The notes under the pieces are model-generated. The model did no database searches and had not been told where the DNA came from. It saw only the letters and a list, made by a program, of their open reading frames with translations. 64,000 nucleotides of DNA, taken from assembly GCF_030269515.1 (NCBI RefSeq), contig NZ_BSTM01000032.1:16788-80787 (forward strand), read 5' to 3'. Position numbers and translations under genes: made by a program. Position 1 is the stretch's first letter. The number at the start of each line of letters is the position of its first letter. Positions 11,038 through 20,119 of this stretch are shown here, in pieces. The stretch comes from Actinomadura sp. NBRC 104412 (lineage in GTDB: Bacteria > Actinomycetota > Actinomycetes > Streptosporangiales > Streptosporangiaceae).

Positions 11038-12147
11038 GTGAGTTCGTACGATCTGTACGTCACCCCCGTCCAGCAGGACACCTGGAACGTCCCGATGGCG
11101 GGAGACGCCCGCTTCACCTGGGAGTACGACGAGCCGCGCGATCGGCTGCTGAGCCTGTACCAGAAGGGCAAGGACAAGCAGTGGGACGCCCAGAAGCGCA
11201 TCGACTGGGACCTGGAGATCGATCCGGTCAACGTCGCGGGGCTTCCGGAGAACTTCAACCCGCTCTTCGGGTCCGACATCTGGGAGAAGATGTCGCAGAA
11301 GGAGCGGGACGAGTTCGGTCGGCACCAGGGATCGTGGCTGTTCAGCCAGTTCCTGCACGGTGAGCAGGGCGCGCTGAACGTCTCCGCCCGGATCGTGCAG
11401 TCCGTCCCCGACCTGGACTCCAAGTTCTACGCCGCCACCCAGACCATGGACGAGGCGCGGCACGTCGAGCTCTACACCCGCTTCCTGCACGAGAAGATCG
11501 GGATGTACTACCCGATCAACCAGGACCTGGCCAAGCTGCTCGCCGAGTCCCTGGAGGACAGCCGCTGGGACCTGCCGTACCTCGGCATGCAGGTGCTGAT
11601 CGAGGGGCTGGCGCTGGCCGCGTTCGGGCTCTACCGCGACATGTCCACCAACCCGCTGGTCAAGCAGTTGCTGGCGTACGTGATGCAGGACGAGGCGCGG
11701 CACGTCGCGTTCGGGCGGCTGGCGCTCAAGGACTACTACACGGAACTGACCGAGAAGGAGCGCGCGGAACGCGAGGAGTTCGTCGTCGAGGGCTGCTACC
11801 TGATGCGGGACCGTTTCAAGGGACGCGAGATCTTCGAGAACCTGGACATGCCCGTCGAGAAGTGCATGGAGTACGTCGACAACTCCGACATGTACACGCT
11901 CTACCAGTCGCTGCTCTTCAGCCGGATCGTTCCGTGCGTCCGCGACGTCGGCCTGTGGGGCGACAAGGTGCAGGCCGCGTACGAGGACATGGGCGTCCTG
12001 GACAACGCCAAGGCCGACCTGGAGGCCCTGATGCGGCAGGACGAGGAGTTCGCGGTCAAGGTGGACGAGGAGAAGTACGCGCGGGAACTGGCCGCGCGCA
12101 AGCAGGAGGTCGATGAGGCCATCGCGTTGGGCGGCGCCGCCGAATAG
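11038..12147 (+). CDS. ferritin-like diiron protein (putative oxygenase)
   Basis: 369-aa, almost entirely helical cytoplasmic protein. It has two copies of the diiron signature DEARH: D138-E-A-R-H142 followed by VELY, and D218-E-A-R-H222 followed by VAF. This is the pattern of ferritin-like/ribonucleotide reductase R2-like carboxylate-bridged diiron enzymes, so an O2-using oxidase or hydroxylase role is likely. The GTG at 11038 has AGGAGG 6 bases upstream. It ends in a lysine/glutamate-rich helix and is followed by a terminator, so it is transcribed alone. The substrate is not identifiable; the exact subfamily is uncertain. Confidence 0.82.
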   Translation: MSSYDLYVTPVQQDTWNVPMAGDARFTWEYDEPRDRLLSLYQKGKDKQWDAQKRIDWDLEIDPVNVAGLPENFNPLFGSDIWEKMSQKERDEFGRHQGSWLFSQFLHGEQGALNVSARIVQSVPDLDSKFYAATQTMDEARHVELYTRFLHEKIGMYYPINQDLAKLLAESLEDSRWDLPYLGMQVLIEGLALAAFGLYRDMSTNPLVKQLLAYVMQDEARHVAFGRLALKDYYTELTEKERAEREEFVVEGCYLMRDRFKGREIFENLDMPVEKCMEYVDNSDMYTLYQSLLFSRIVPCVRDVGLWGDKVQAAYEDMGVLDNAKADLEALMRQDEEFAVKVDEEKYARELAARKQEVDEAIALGGAAE

Positions 12148-12152
12148 CCACC

Positions 12153-12196
12153 CGGGCGGGGACGTTTCCGGATTTCTCCGGGGACGTCCCCGCCCG
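12153..12196 (+). terminator. terminator after the diiron gene
   Basis: CGGGCGGGGACGT (12153-12165) pairs perfectly with ACGTCCCCGCCCG (12184-12196), starting 6 bp after the stop codon. The 13-bp GC-rich stem encloses an 18-base loop. Confidence 0.8.
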
Positions 12197-12377
12197 CCAT
12201 TTCAGGGTCTCCGGCCTGACTGATTTCTCGTACAAGTCGCGCTAAATTGCGGAGCCGCTTCTTGTAAAGGCCCTTTGGTTCTCCATATCCTTCCAGAATC
12301 GACTGTGGGCGTCGCCGGTCTGTACTACCGTCCCCGCTCGACGCGCTGCTCTCCAGCTCGATTTCCCGGGGGGAACA

Positions 12378-13379
12378 ATGAACCGCTACACCCGAAATCC
12401 CACAAGGCTCGGCGTGGTCGTGCCCGCCGTCGCCGTGGCCGCGCTGGCCGCCGTCGCCGCGCCCGCCCTCGCCGCGTCCGGTCCCGCCGACTCCGGCCCC
12501 ATCGCGTACCTCACCAAGGACAGCACGGGACGCAGCGCGATCGGTCCGGTCGCCGACAAGGCCACCCCGATCGTGCGGTCCGTCGGCATGTCCCTGGACG
12601 GCCTCACCAACTCCACGAGCGTCTCCTCGTCCGCCACCCGGCACGGCGCGATGACCCGCCTCGGCCCCGGAACGATCAAGACCGCGCACGGCGACATGCG
12701 CTTCTCCAGCATGGCCGTACGCTGCGGCAGCAGGTTCGACGAGGTCCTGTACGGGGTCATGACGCTCGATCCGCAAGGCGCGCTCGCACCGGCGCTCCAG
12801 GGCGTCCCGCGGCAGCCGACGGAAAGCTACCGGATCCCGGCCGCCGTCCCGGGCAAGGAGTTCGTGCTCAACAAACAGGTGCGGGACGCGTCGGGTGCGC
12901 TCACCGTCACCGCCATCACCGTGACCGACAAGGCCACCGGCGCGTCCCGAGGCTATGGCGTCGCCCGCTGCACGCCCAGCACCCTTCCGGCCGCGTCCGG
13001 CGTTCCGGCGCGTTCCCGCAACCCCCTTCCCGTTCCGGCCACCGGTGGCCCCGTAAACAGGGGCGGTGCCTTGCCCCCGGCGGCCGTCGACTCCCTCAAC
13101 GGGCTGCTCAACTCCGTCCAGCTCGGGACGCTGCCGAAGGAACCGGCGACCGGCGGGTGGGGAGCCGTCCTGGAGCCGGAGAACGCCGGCGTCACGCAAC
13201 TCGGGTCCTCCGCCGCGCAGCCCCGTCCCGCCCGCCGCGGGCAGGCCGCCGGACACCCGGTGCCGGGCGCTCCGATGGCGGGGCTGCCCGCGATGCTCGC
13301 CGGTCCCACGAACGCGGTGCTGCCCGCCTCGATGGCGGCGCTGCTCGGTGGCGCCCCCGGCCTGCCGCTGGCCGGCTGA
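12378..13379 (+). CDS. secreted protein of unknown function
   Basis: 333-aa exported protein. A classical Sec signal (MNRYTRNPTRLGVVVPAVAV, then an Ala-rich core) ends at APALAAS. The mature part has a first domain to about residue 200, with two widely spaced Cys (VRCGSRFD, ARCTPS), and then a Pro/Ala/Gly-rich low-complexity tail ending in hydrophobic AALLGGAPGLPLAG. I do not recognise the domain. The ATG at 12378 follows a GGGGGGAA ribosome site. A long terminator hairpin lies downstream, so the gene stands alone. Confidence 0.7.
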   Translation: MNRYTRNPTRLGVVVPAVAVAALAAVAAPALAASGPADSGPIAYLTKDSTGRSAIGPVADKATPIVRSVGMSLDGLTNSTSVSSSATRHGAMTRLGPGTIKTAHGDMRFSSMAVRCGSRFDEVLYGVMTLDPQGALAPALQGVPRQPTESYRIPAAVPGKEFVLNKQVRDASGALTVTAITVTDKATGASRGYGVARCTPSTLPAASGVPARSRNPLPVPATGGPVNRGGALPPAAVDSLNGLLNSVQLGTLPKEPATGGWGAVLEPENAGVTQLGSSAAQPRPARRGQAAGHPVPGAPMAGLPAMLAGPTNAVLPASMAALLGGAPGLPLAG

Positions 13380-13451
13380 AAGGGCGGTATAAGGCCGTAT
13401 GCGCCTTAATAAGGTGGCATAAAAGCCGAATAGAGGGCTGTATTGCGACGT

Positions 13452-13500
13452 GAACGGGCGTTCCGGCCGGTGTGCATCACACCCGCCGGGACGCCCGTTC
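13452..13500 (+). terminator. long terminator hairpin
   Basis: GAACGGGCGT (13452-13461) pairs with ACGCCCGTTC (13491-13500), and the stem continues inward through CCGGC/GCCGG and GGTGTG/CACACC with single mismatches and a 3-base loop. It lies 73 bp after the secreted-protein stop. Confidence 0.85.
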
Positions 13501-14151
13501 GCGATGGGCGAAATTGATCGATCAAGGGTGCTCCGCGCGGACCGGTGCGACCGGTCGCATCGGTGTAAAAACGATCTTCCCTTCCGGTGACAGACGGCTT
13601 CCGATCGACGTCGCACCGCAAAAAGTCGGGTGACAAATCCCACAAACTCTGGGCCTTCGTCTTGATCTGCTCGCAATCCCACGTACGGTCAGGGACTTGT
13701 GTGCGGCGTGCGAAAGATCAGAAAGATCCAACAGAACAGCCGAGACGCGCCGCACCGGCCGGACGCCGACCCGCGATGAGGCGGGAGGCGCCCTCAGACC
13801 GTTCGGTCCGCCGGTCCTGTACGGGCCGGGACGGATGTCCGGACCGCCCGTCCGCGAAAGGTGACGGGCCTGACCGGAAGGGTCTCATCGGGGGTGCGAT
13901 GACGGGTGCCTTGGGCCTTCGCCCGGGGAACGGTCCCGTCCACGGCGCACGAGCACGAGTTCGGGGATGAGTTCCGCCCGGACGATTCGGGGTGAGTTCC
14001 CGATGGATCCGGCGGGCGAGCGGCCCTGACACCTCGGGTGCTGATCAGCCTGGGGGAGTCCGGGGCGAGAGGTCTCCCCGGCGTGCCGTGAGAACGGCGA
14101 CGATCGCTCGCCGGGCGTCCGGGGTCCTGTCCCCGATCGAAGGATTCCTTT
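13501..14151 (+). promoter_or_regulatory. long untranslated leader ahead of the RlpA-like gene
   Basis: No gene is visible in this 650-bp stretch. A promoter candidate TTGATC (13662-13667), 16 bp, TACGGT (13684-13689) would give a leader of about 455 nt. The leader holds several potential hairpins and a near-direct repeat of TTCGGGGATGAGTTCC and TTCGGGGTGAGTTCC (about 13960-14001). Cell-wall hydrolase genes of actinomycetes often sit behind a ydaO-type c-di-AMP riboswitch. I could not find the conserved ydaO blocks by eye, so the class is open. Confidence 0.4.
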
Positions 14152-14769
14152 GTGGGAAGCCCTGACAAGCGTCACCACACAACTCCTGTCCGAACCGTCC
14201 TCGTCGCCTCAGGCGCCGCGGTGGCCGTGGTCTCGGCCGGCGCGGGAGCCCTGGCGGCGGTCAACACCGGCGGGTCCACGGGATCCGCCGCATCCGCGGG
14301 CGCGGCGCGCATCACCCCCCGTACCGGCACACCGCAGGCCGAACGGTCGTCGGCCTCGTCGTCCCCGGGCGAGCCGGGGATCATGCCCCCGCTGCCCCCC
14401 ACCCCTCCGGAGCCGCAGGCCGGGTCCACGAAGGCGAAGAAGACCGGGAAGAAGGCGAAGAAGCCCGCGTACCGTGTGGTGAAGTCGGGCTCGTGCCAAG
14501 CCTCCTACTACTGGGAAGGCCAGATGACGGCCAGCGGGGAGCGGTTCGACCCGGACGCCCTCACGGCCGCGCACAGGACGCTGCCGATGGGCTCGAAGGT
14601 CCGGGTCATCAACAAGAAGAACGGCCGGTCGGTCATCGTCCGTATCAACGACCGGGGCCCGTTCATCGCGGGCCGCTGCCTCGATCTGTCCAGGGCGGCC
14701 ATGAGGAAGGTCGGAGGCACGGGATCAGGGGTGATCCCCGTCCGCTACGAGGTGCTGAAGCGCGTCTGA
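14152..14769 (+). CDS. RlpA-like double-psi beta-barrel protein
   Basis: 205-aa exported protein. The N-terminus has a hydrophobic signal/anchor (about residues 13-37), then a Pro/Lys linker, then a C-terminal double-psi beta-barrel like RlpA. SCQASYYWEGQMTASGERF, ALTAAHRTLPMGSKVRV and the active-site-type INDRGPF are clear, followed by LDLSRAAMRKVGG. RlpA proteins are septal lytic transglycosylases acting on denuded glycans, although not all actinobacterial relatives have shown activity. The GTG at 14152 has AAGGA 7 bases upstream. The long leader suggests regulation at RNA level. Confidence 0.85.
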   Translation: MGSPDKRHHTTPVRTVLVASGAAVAVVSAGAGALAAVNTGGSTGSAASAGAARITPRTGTPQAERSSASSSPGEPGIMPPLPPTPPEPQAGSTKAKKTGKKAKKPAYRVVKSGSCQASYYWEGQMTASGERFDPDALTAAHRTLPMGSKVRVINKKNGRSVIVRINDRGPFIAGRCLDLSRAAMRKVGGTGSGVIPVRYEVLKRV

Positions 14770-14794
14770 TCCGCCGCTGGGAAGGCCCCGCCGT

Positions 14795-14868
14795 CGCCTG
14801 CGGCCTTTGGACGCGTTGCGGCAGGACACCGCTCTGCGTAGCGGGGGATTGCCGAGAGGCCGCAGGCG
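14795..14868. repeat. inverted repeat between convergent genes
   Basis: CGCCTGCGGCCT (14795-14806) and AGGCCGCAGGCG (14857-14868) are perfect inverted 12-mers separated by 50 bp. They lie between the 3' ends of the RlpA-like gene and the convergent hydrolase gene. The place suggests a bidirectional terminator, although the loop is long. Confidence 0.5.
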
Positions 14869-14923
14869 GCGATGGCGTGCCCGGCCTGGCATGGCCGCGT
14901 CGTCGCCTGTGAGAGTCGACGTC

Positions 14924-16168
14924 CTAATGATTGAGCGGAGTTCGGGGCTCGGGGACGTGGGCCGCCCTGGAAGCCTCACCCATGGGGGTCCGGACGTGCG
15001 CGCGGGATGGGATGAGGGCCGGAGAAGTGAGTTCGGCGGGACCTCCGGGCGGCGCGTCCGCACCGGGCTCGGACGCCGGGGCCGGGACGAGCGAGTCGCC
15101 GTGACCGGACTCCGGACGGCTCTCGGCAGGGTCCTCCTGCCGTGCGGTCGGTCGCGGGGCGGGCTCCAGAGCGGGCTCCGTTGCGTGACCTTCCGGGTTC
15201 TCCTCGCTCTCGGGGCTCTGCGGGCTCTCAGGGTCTTGCGCTTCGGCCGCGTGGGGCTCACCGGCCTGCCGCAGGTCTTCCAGGTCCGCGCCCGGTGAGT
15301 GCTCGGGTGCGCCGGGCGGTTCGGTGACGTCGGCCAGGCGTTCGCGGAACCAGTCGTTGAGGACGCCGTCCACGCGTACCGCCTCGGTGGTGGGCGGTTC
15401 GGCGGTGGTCCCCGGCTCGGACGCCAGCGCGTGACCCATCCGGAACGTGGCGGCCTCCACCGCCCGGACGCCGTGCTCGCGGAGCAGGTCGCGCAGCCGG
15501 TTGATGTCATCGGGCTCGACCATGGGGTCATGGGCGCCCGCGATCAGCAGCACCGCGGCGTCGCGGGAGGCGATCTCGCGTGCGTGAGCGGTCAGGTCGA
15601 GCCGTTCGGCGAGGGCCGTGGCGCCGTCGCTCCAGGCGCGTTCGCGTCCCGTACGGCGCTCCAGGGACCGCGCGGTGCGGAGCGGGGACACGACCGGCGT
15701 GACCAGCGCGACGGCGGTCACCGGCACCTCGCCGCGGGCGAGCGCGAGCAGGGCGGCGGACGCGCCGAACGAGAAACCGGCCAGGCCGACGGGTCCCTCC
15801 TCGATGCCGAACTCGCGCCTGATCTCGTCCAGGACCGCGGGCAGCTCGTCGACGGCGCGCTCGACCGCCGTCCCGTACGCCTCGATGCCCGCGGTCTCCA
15901 GCAGGGCGCCCGAGCCGAGCCCTTCCGGCCGTTCACCGGGCGGCTCCAGGTAGACGCGCCAGGTCGGGACGCCGGTCATCGGCATCGCGGCGGCCAGCGC
16001 GGACGCGGTACGGGGCGGGTCGAAGCCGGGCCAGGCGACGATGACGCGGGTGGGACCTGCGGGGCGGGCGTCGACGGCGGTGGGCGGGAGCGCGAGGTAG
16101 GGGACGTCCGCCGCGGTCCCGGAGACGGGACGCTGGTTTTCGGGCAGGGTGGGGTGGTCGCCGCTCAT
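14924..16168 (-). CDS. alpha/beta hydrolase with long disordered C-terminus
   Basis: 414 aa. Residues about 40-290 form an alpha/beta-hydrolase domain with the nucleophile elbow GFSFGAS, an acid in AGAHDPMVEP and a His in MGHALASEP. The last 125 residues are a Glu/Pro/Ser-rich disordered tail that is not part of the fold. There is no signal peptide. It resembles dienelactone-hydrolase-like serine hydrolases; the substrate is unknown. The ATG at 16168 begins a hydrophilic N-terminus. It is convergent with the RlpA-like gene and has no operon partner. Confidence 0.75.
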   Translation of the reverse strand: MSGDHPTLPENQRPVSGTAADVPYLALPPTAVDARPAGPTRVIVAWPGFDPPRTASALAAAMPMTGVPTWRVYLEPPGERPEGLGSGALLETAGIEAYGTAVERAVDELPAVLDEIRREFGIEEGPVGLAGFSFGASAALLALARGEVPVTAVALVTPVVSPLRTARSLERRTGRERAWSDGATALAERLDLTAHAREIASRDAAVLLIAGAHDPMVEPDDINRLRDLLREHGVRAVEAATFRMGHALASEPGTTAEPPTTEAVRVDGVLNDWFRERLADVTEPPGAPEHSPGADLEDLRQAGEPHAAEAQDPESPQSPESEENPEGHATEPALEPAPRPTARQEDPAESRPESGHGDSLVPAPASEPGADAPPGGPAELTSPALIPSRAHVRTPMGEASRAAHVPEPRTPLNH

Positions 16169-16550
16169 GGTTCCGGGTCAGCTCCTGCTCTTTTCGGCAA
16201 TACTGCTGGATCCCGCTGGCGATGCCGGGGCCCGGCGCAACTCCCCCTGCCTCCGCGGGTCCGGAGGTTCCCGGGCCCATGCTTACAGCGAAGGGCGGAG
16301 GATGCGGCCGAATCCCCGCACCTCGACCACAGGAGTGATGAAGACCTCACTGCGGGTAACCCGAGTGGCGCGTCCGTGGTAGGAGTGCGATGCAGGTCAG
16401 GGCGGTACCGCACCCCCGTAATCCGGCGAATCCCTCCATATCACTCGTTGAGTGGGGAACGAGGCCGGGGGCCGGATCGTCGTAGGGAAGTGCCGACGTC
16501 ATCGGCGTACCGAGGCGACGAGGCTGCCGGCACGGTGGAGAGGAGTGCCT
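16169..16550. other. 382-bp divergent intergenic region, no gene seen
   Basis: It lies between the hydrolase (minus) and the YkvA-family gene (plus) and must hold both promoters. A GGGCCCGG/CCGGGCCC-like pair occurs near 16230-16278. No coding frame has supporting codon bias or a ribosome site. Confidence 0.55.
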
Positions 16551-16916
16551 GTGAGGAAGCAGCGCAGCGCGGCCGCGGCCGGGCAGGCATGGAACATCTA
16601 CAGCGAAACCCTTGCACCCGACGCGCCGGGCATGGTGGAGCGCGTCCGCGCCATCCCGCGCATGCTGAAGGCGACCCTGCGCGGCGAGTACAAGGGGATG
16701 TCCTACAAGACGCTTGGTCTTCTCGCGGTCGGCCTTGTCTACATCGTCTCGCCGCTGGACGCCGTCCCGGAGATCCTTGTGCCGGTCGTCGGGCTGGCCG
16801 ATGACACCGGAGTGGCGCTGTGGCTGGCGTCCGTCCTGGTGCGGTCGGCCGGTGACTACGTCAGATGGGAACGTGGCGGTCGTCCCAAGGTGGTCGTGGG
16901 CGACATCATCGACTGA
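16551..16916 (+). CDS. YkvA/DUF1232-family small membrane protein
   Basis: 121 aa. The diagnostic DUF1232 segment is GLVYIVSPLDAVPEILVP followed by VVGLADDTGVALWLA, a hydrophobic hairpin with conserved SPxDxxPE and D-D residues. The flanks are basic and soluble. The GTG at 16551 has GAGAGGAG about 5 bases upstream. The family's function is unknown; it is widespread and membrane associated. It is convergent with the IclR gene, 31 bp away. Confidence 0.8.
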   Translation: MRKQRSAAAAGQAWNIYSETLAPDAPGMVERVRAIPRMLKATLRGEYKGMSYKTLGLLAVGLVYIVSPLDAVPEILVPVVGLADDTGVALWLASVLVRSAGDYVRWERGGRPKVVVGDIID

Positions 16917-16947
16917 GCGCCGATCGGCGGACGCCCGCCTTCGCCGG

Positions 16948-17712
16948 TCATCGCGAGCCGCGGGAGTGGTTGCCGGGGCGCAGCTCGGTGGCGAAGTGCT
17001 CGGCGACCCGGCGCATGATCGGTACGACATCGTGCACCGTCTCGGGGGTCATCCTGGCGGACGGGCCGGACACGGAGAACGCCGTCAGCGCGGGCGCCCC
17101 GGGCAGCGGGACCGCCACGCATCGCACCCCGATCTCCTGCTCCTCGTCGTCCACCGCGTACCCCTGCGCGCGTATCCGTTCGAGCTCGGCGAGCAGCGCG
17201 TCCAGATCGGTGAAGGTGTTGGGAGTGTGGCGCTCCAGCCCGGTGCGGCTCAGGATCTCCCGGACGCGCGGCTCGGGCAGTTGGGAGAGGAGCGCCTTCC
17301 CCACCCCCGTGCAGTGGGGCTGGACGCGCCGCCCCACCTCGGTGAACATCCGCATGGAGTGCCGCGACGGCACCTGCGCGACGTAGACGACCGCGTCGCC
17401 CTCCAGCACGGCCATGTTGGCGGTCTCGCCCACCTCGTCCACGAGCCGGGTCAGCGCGGGCCGCGCCCACGACCCCAGCAGCCGGCTCGCGCCCTCGCCC
17501 AGCCTGATCAGCCGCGGGCCGAGGGCGTACCGCTTGGACGGTTCCTGGCGCACGTAGCCGTGGTTCACCAGGGTCCGCATCAGCCGGTAGATGGTCGGCA
17601 TCGGCAGCCCGGACACCTCCGTCAGCTCGGAGAGGGCCATCTCGCCCCCGGCGTCCGCCAGATGTTCCAACAGCTCGAAGGTGCGCTCAAGCGACCGTAC
17701 GGCCTCCGCCAC
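16948..17712 (-). CDS. IclR-family transcriptional regulator
   Basis: 254-aa regulator with an N-terminal winged helix (EVSGLPMPTIYRLMRTLV) and a C-terminal IclR effector domain (VVYVAQVPSRHSMRMFTEVG, CTGVGKALLS, GYAVDDEEQEIGVRCVAVP). I chose the GTG at 17712 because a strong GAGGAGAGGAGG lies 5-9 bases upstream; a GTG at 17730 would overlap that ribosome site. No catabolic operon adjoins it, so its target lies elsewhere or is itself. Confidence 0.9.
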   Translation of the reverse strand: MAEAVRSLERTFELLEHLADAGGEMALSELTEVSGLPMPTIYRLMRTLVNHGYVRQEPSKRYALGPRLIRLGEGASRLLGSWARPALTRLVDEVGETANMAVLEGDAVVYVAQVPSRHSMRMFTEVGRRVQPHCTGVGKALLSQLPEPRVREILSRTGLERHTPNTFTDLDALLAELERIRAQGYAVDDEEQEIGVRCVAVPLPGAPALTAFSVSGPSARMTPETVHDVVPIMRRVAEHFATELRPGNHSRGSR

Positions 17713-17878
17713 CGGCCCTCCTCTCCTCACGACCTCCCGATTCTACGGAGGGACTATTTCGCTGTATGAAAGCACGAAGGGAAGTTACGCTCCGTGGCCA
17801 GCCGGTAATACTGGTATCGCTACCGTCACTGTGCCACCCCCCAGGAACAACAGGTGTCACCGAAGGGGGAACGGACCG

Positions 17879-19234
17879 GTGCCAACGCGGAGGCGAACAG
17901 GAGCCCGTCTGCGGGTGCTCGGCCGTGCCGGATCCGTCGCGTTGGGGCTCGCCGTCATCGCGCTTCCCGTTCCGTCCGCGTCCGGCGACCAGGGTGACAA
18001 GGTCCGGCTCGTGCCATCGTTCTCGCCGATGGGACGGGACGGACGGCGGGTCGCTTACGTGCTGGAAGTCTGGTCCATAGGCGGCACCGCTCGCGATGCC
18101 TTAGTCCGACTAAACGTTCAGAAACCGCTGTCGTGGAGCGACTGGCCTACCGACTGCCGCCCCGTCGCAGGCAAGGCTGAACGGCTGCGGTGCGAGCTGG
18201 GAGACATCAAGTCCACGCGTGCGCTGCGCCTGGTAGTGAGCGCACCGCGTACTGCCAAGGGGACGTTCTCCTTGCGTGCGGTAGTGGACGCGAAGAACAC
18301 GAAACGCAGGGAGGCGGTAGCCCTCACCCGCGTCCGAACGCTCCCTCGCCCGTCCGCCCCTGCTCCAAGCGGATCCCCCTCTCCCTCTCCTTCCTCCAAG
18401 GCATCCCCTAGGCAGACGCCCACCGGAAAGGCGTCGCCCAAGGAGGCGCCCCCGAAGAAGCCCTCCCCAAGGCCGCCAACAGGCTTCGCAGTGTCCGCCT
18501 CCCCGTCCCAGTCCCGCTCCCCCAAGCCGCCCAAGTCCACGTCCCCCAAGCCGTCCGCGCACACGTCCGGGTCCCCGTCCGCATCGCCCAACCCACCCCC
18601 TGCTTCTCCGAGCGAACCGTCCGCGTCCCCGAAAGGCTCACCTACCAAGAAGCCCCCCAAGAACTCCTCCCAGAAGCCGACACGACCCCCGGCTTCTCCC
18701 CCTCCGCCCAAGACCTCTCTGAGTCCGTCCTTGCCATCGGTGGCTCCGCCGGCGCCTTCGACGGAGGATCCGTCCCCGCCCCGGCCGGCGACGAGCAGTG
18801 GTGGAAACGAGAGCGGAGGCGGTGACGGAAACAGCACCAACGGAGGCGGCGGCGACCTGACATCCGTTCCAGCCCAGCCGCCATACACCCCACGAGATCT
18901 GTCGCCGCCGCCCAGGCCCGACCTGGATCTGCCCCAGACGGAACTGGACGACCTGCCGCCGGGCACGCTCTCACCAACGTTGCCCCCGTTGCCCTCGCAG
19001 CCCGGCCCGGTGCTGCCGTCGTACGACGGCTCGTCCCCCAGGGTGGCCCCGGAGCATACGGACATGGCACTGATCGAACCCGTTTCCGCGGATCAAAACG
19101 ACGACCCAGACCAGATGGCCCGGTTCGCCGCCCTGCTCGTCTCCATAGCAGGTCTGCTCTGGCTGACCACCTGCCTGCTCGTCCTGTGGCGACGACGTGC
19201 CGTGAACGGGTTTACCGACTGGTCCCAGGACTGA
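17879..19234 (+). CDS. Pro/Ser/Lys-rich surface protein with C-terminal membrane anchor
   Basis: About 451 aa. A signal sequence (to about residue 33, PVPSASGDQ) is followed by a beta-rich domain of about 120 residues carrying two Cys (TDCRPVAG, LRCELGD). About 200 residues of Pro-Ser-Lys-Thr repeats follow, then a Gly/Asp/Pro stretch and a C-terminal transmembrane helix (ALLVSIAGLLWLTTCLLVLW) with a positive stop-transfer RRRAV. The topology is an extracellular domain on a wall-spanning stalk. The GTG at 17879 has AAGGGGGA about 8 bases upstream. Third-position GC is somewhat lower than in its neighbours. The function is unknown. Confidence 0.75.
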   Translation: MPTRRRTGARLRVLGRAGSVALGLAVIALPVPSASGDQGDKVRLVPSFSPMGRDGRRVAYVLEVWSIGGTARDALVRLNVQKPLSWSDWPTDCRPVAGKAERLRCELGDIKSTRALRLVVSAPRTAKGTFSLRAVVDAKNTKRREAVALTRVRTLPRPSAPAPSGSPSPSPSSKASPRQTPTGKASPKEAPPKKPSPRPPTGFAVSASPSQSRSPKPPKSTSPKPSAHTSGSPSASPNPPPASPSEPSASPKGSPTKKPPKNSSQKPTRPPASPPPPKTSLSPSLPSVAPPAPSTEDPSPPRPATSSGGNESGGGDGNSTNGGGGDLTSVPAQPPYTPRDLSPPPRPDLDLPQTELDDLPPGTLSPTLPPLPSQPGPVLPSYDGSSPRVAPEHTDMALIEPVSADQNDDPDQMARFAALLVSIAGLLWLTTCLLVLWRRRAVNGFTDWSQD

Positions 19235-19322
19235 CAAAGCACCCGCAAACGAACGCGCGTCCCCTCCCACCCGAGAGAAGCCGAACCCATGGCGCTGAGT
19301 TCTGCCAAGCAGGAAGGTCGGC

Positions 19323-19740
19323 GACGATCGCCTCGCCCTGCGTGAGTTCGGCGAGGACGATGTGGACGCAATGGTGGCCCTGTAGTCACCCAGCACTTGA
19401 GCTTTGAACCCCGCGAACGCGAGCAGGCGGCGGCCACGACTGCCGTCACCACCGCCGCGCGGAAGGAACCGGAACCGGAGTATTCCCTCGCTGCCGTCCT
19501 TACGCGGTGATGGACCTGGCGTGGGTCGGGTCATCGGCTTCGCTCGTCTGGCGATCGACGGTCAGCACCCTGGTCAGTCCAGCGCACAACTCGGCATCGC
19601 GCTTCGTAAGGACGCGTGGGGTCAAGGGCCGGGCGAAGGGATGGTGCGGTTGTTGCTGCGCCTGGGCTTCGATGCGGAAGCTTGGCATGGTCGAAGAAGG
19701 CAGGATTCGTCACCACTTGCGGGTTCGCGGCCGGGGCGGG
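19323..19740 (+). pseudogene. GNAT acetyltransferase remnant
   Basis: Pieces of a RimJ-like N-acetyltransferase appear in successive frames. DRLALREFGEDDVDAMVAL runs into a stop, then comes HLSFEPREREQAAATT with EPEYSLAAVL, then GVGRVIGFARLAIDG and AQLGIALRKDAWGQGPGEG with LLLRLGFD, which is the acetyl-CoA-binding region. At least two frame changes and one stop separate them and the C-terminus is lost. It is a decayed gene, not an error at one site. Confidence 0.75.
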
Positions 19741-19798
19741 ACGACGGATGGCGGTCGGGGGAAGGCGAGGGGTGATGGCCGCCTCGCCTTCCCTTGGG

Positions 19799-20119
19799 TT
19801 ACTCCGGGTTGGTCACGCGGGCGAGGACGATGCCGCTCACGATGAGGGCGAGGGCGGCCATGCGGCCGGTGGTGAAGGGGTCGCGCTGGACCAGGATGCC
19901 CAGTGTGATGGCGCCTACCGCGCCGATTCCGGTGAAGACCGCGTAGGCCGTGCCGACCGGTAGCGTCTTCATCGCGTGGGACAGCAGGTAGACCGCTATG
20001 GCGCCCAGTACGAAGCAGAGGGCGGTGGGCAGGGGGCGGGTGAAGTTCTCGGTCGGCTTGATGCTCTGCGACCAGACGATCTCCACCAGGCCGGCGAGTA
20101 CGAGGATGGCCCAGTTCAT
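19799..20119 (-). CDS. small multidrug resistance (SMR) transporter, SugE/Gdx-like
   Basis: 106 aa with four transmembrane helices. The essential Glu is in LAGLVEIVWSQSIKPTENF, and MKTLPVGTAYAVFTGIGAVG is the SMR signature. EIVW with a following K resembles the SugE/Gdx (guanidinium exporter) subgroup more than EmrE, but this is a by-eye judgement. It works as a dimer exchanging protons for a cation. Its ATG (20119) overlaps the azoreductase stop by 4 bp, so the two are translationally coupled and co-regulated with the divergent TetR gene. Confidence 0.9.
   Translation of the reverse strand: MNWAILVLAGLVEIVWSQSIKPTENFTRPLPTALCFVLGAIAVYLLSHAMKTLPVGTAYAVFTGIGAVGAITLGILVQRDPFTTGRMAALALIVSGIVLARVTNPE

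Noticed and set aside
13501..14151. ydaO-type c-di-AMP riboswitch before the RlpA-like gene
   Set aside because: Expected from gene context, but the conserved sequence blocks were not found by eye, so it is only reported as an unassigned leader.
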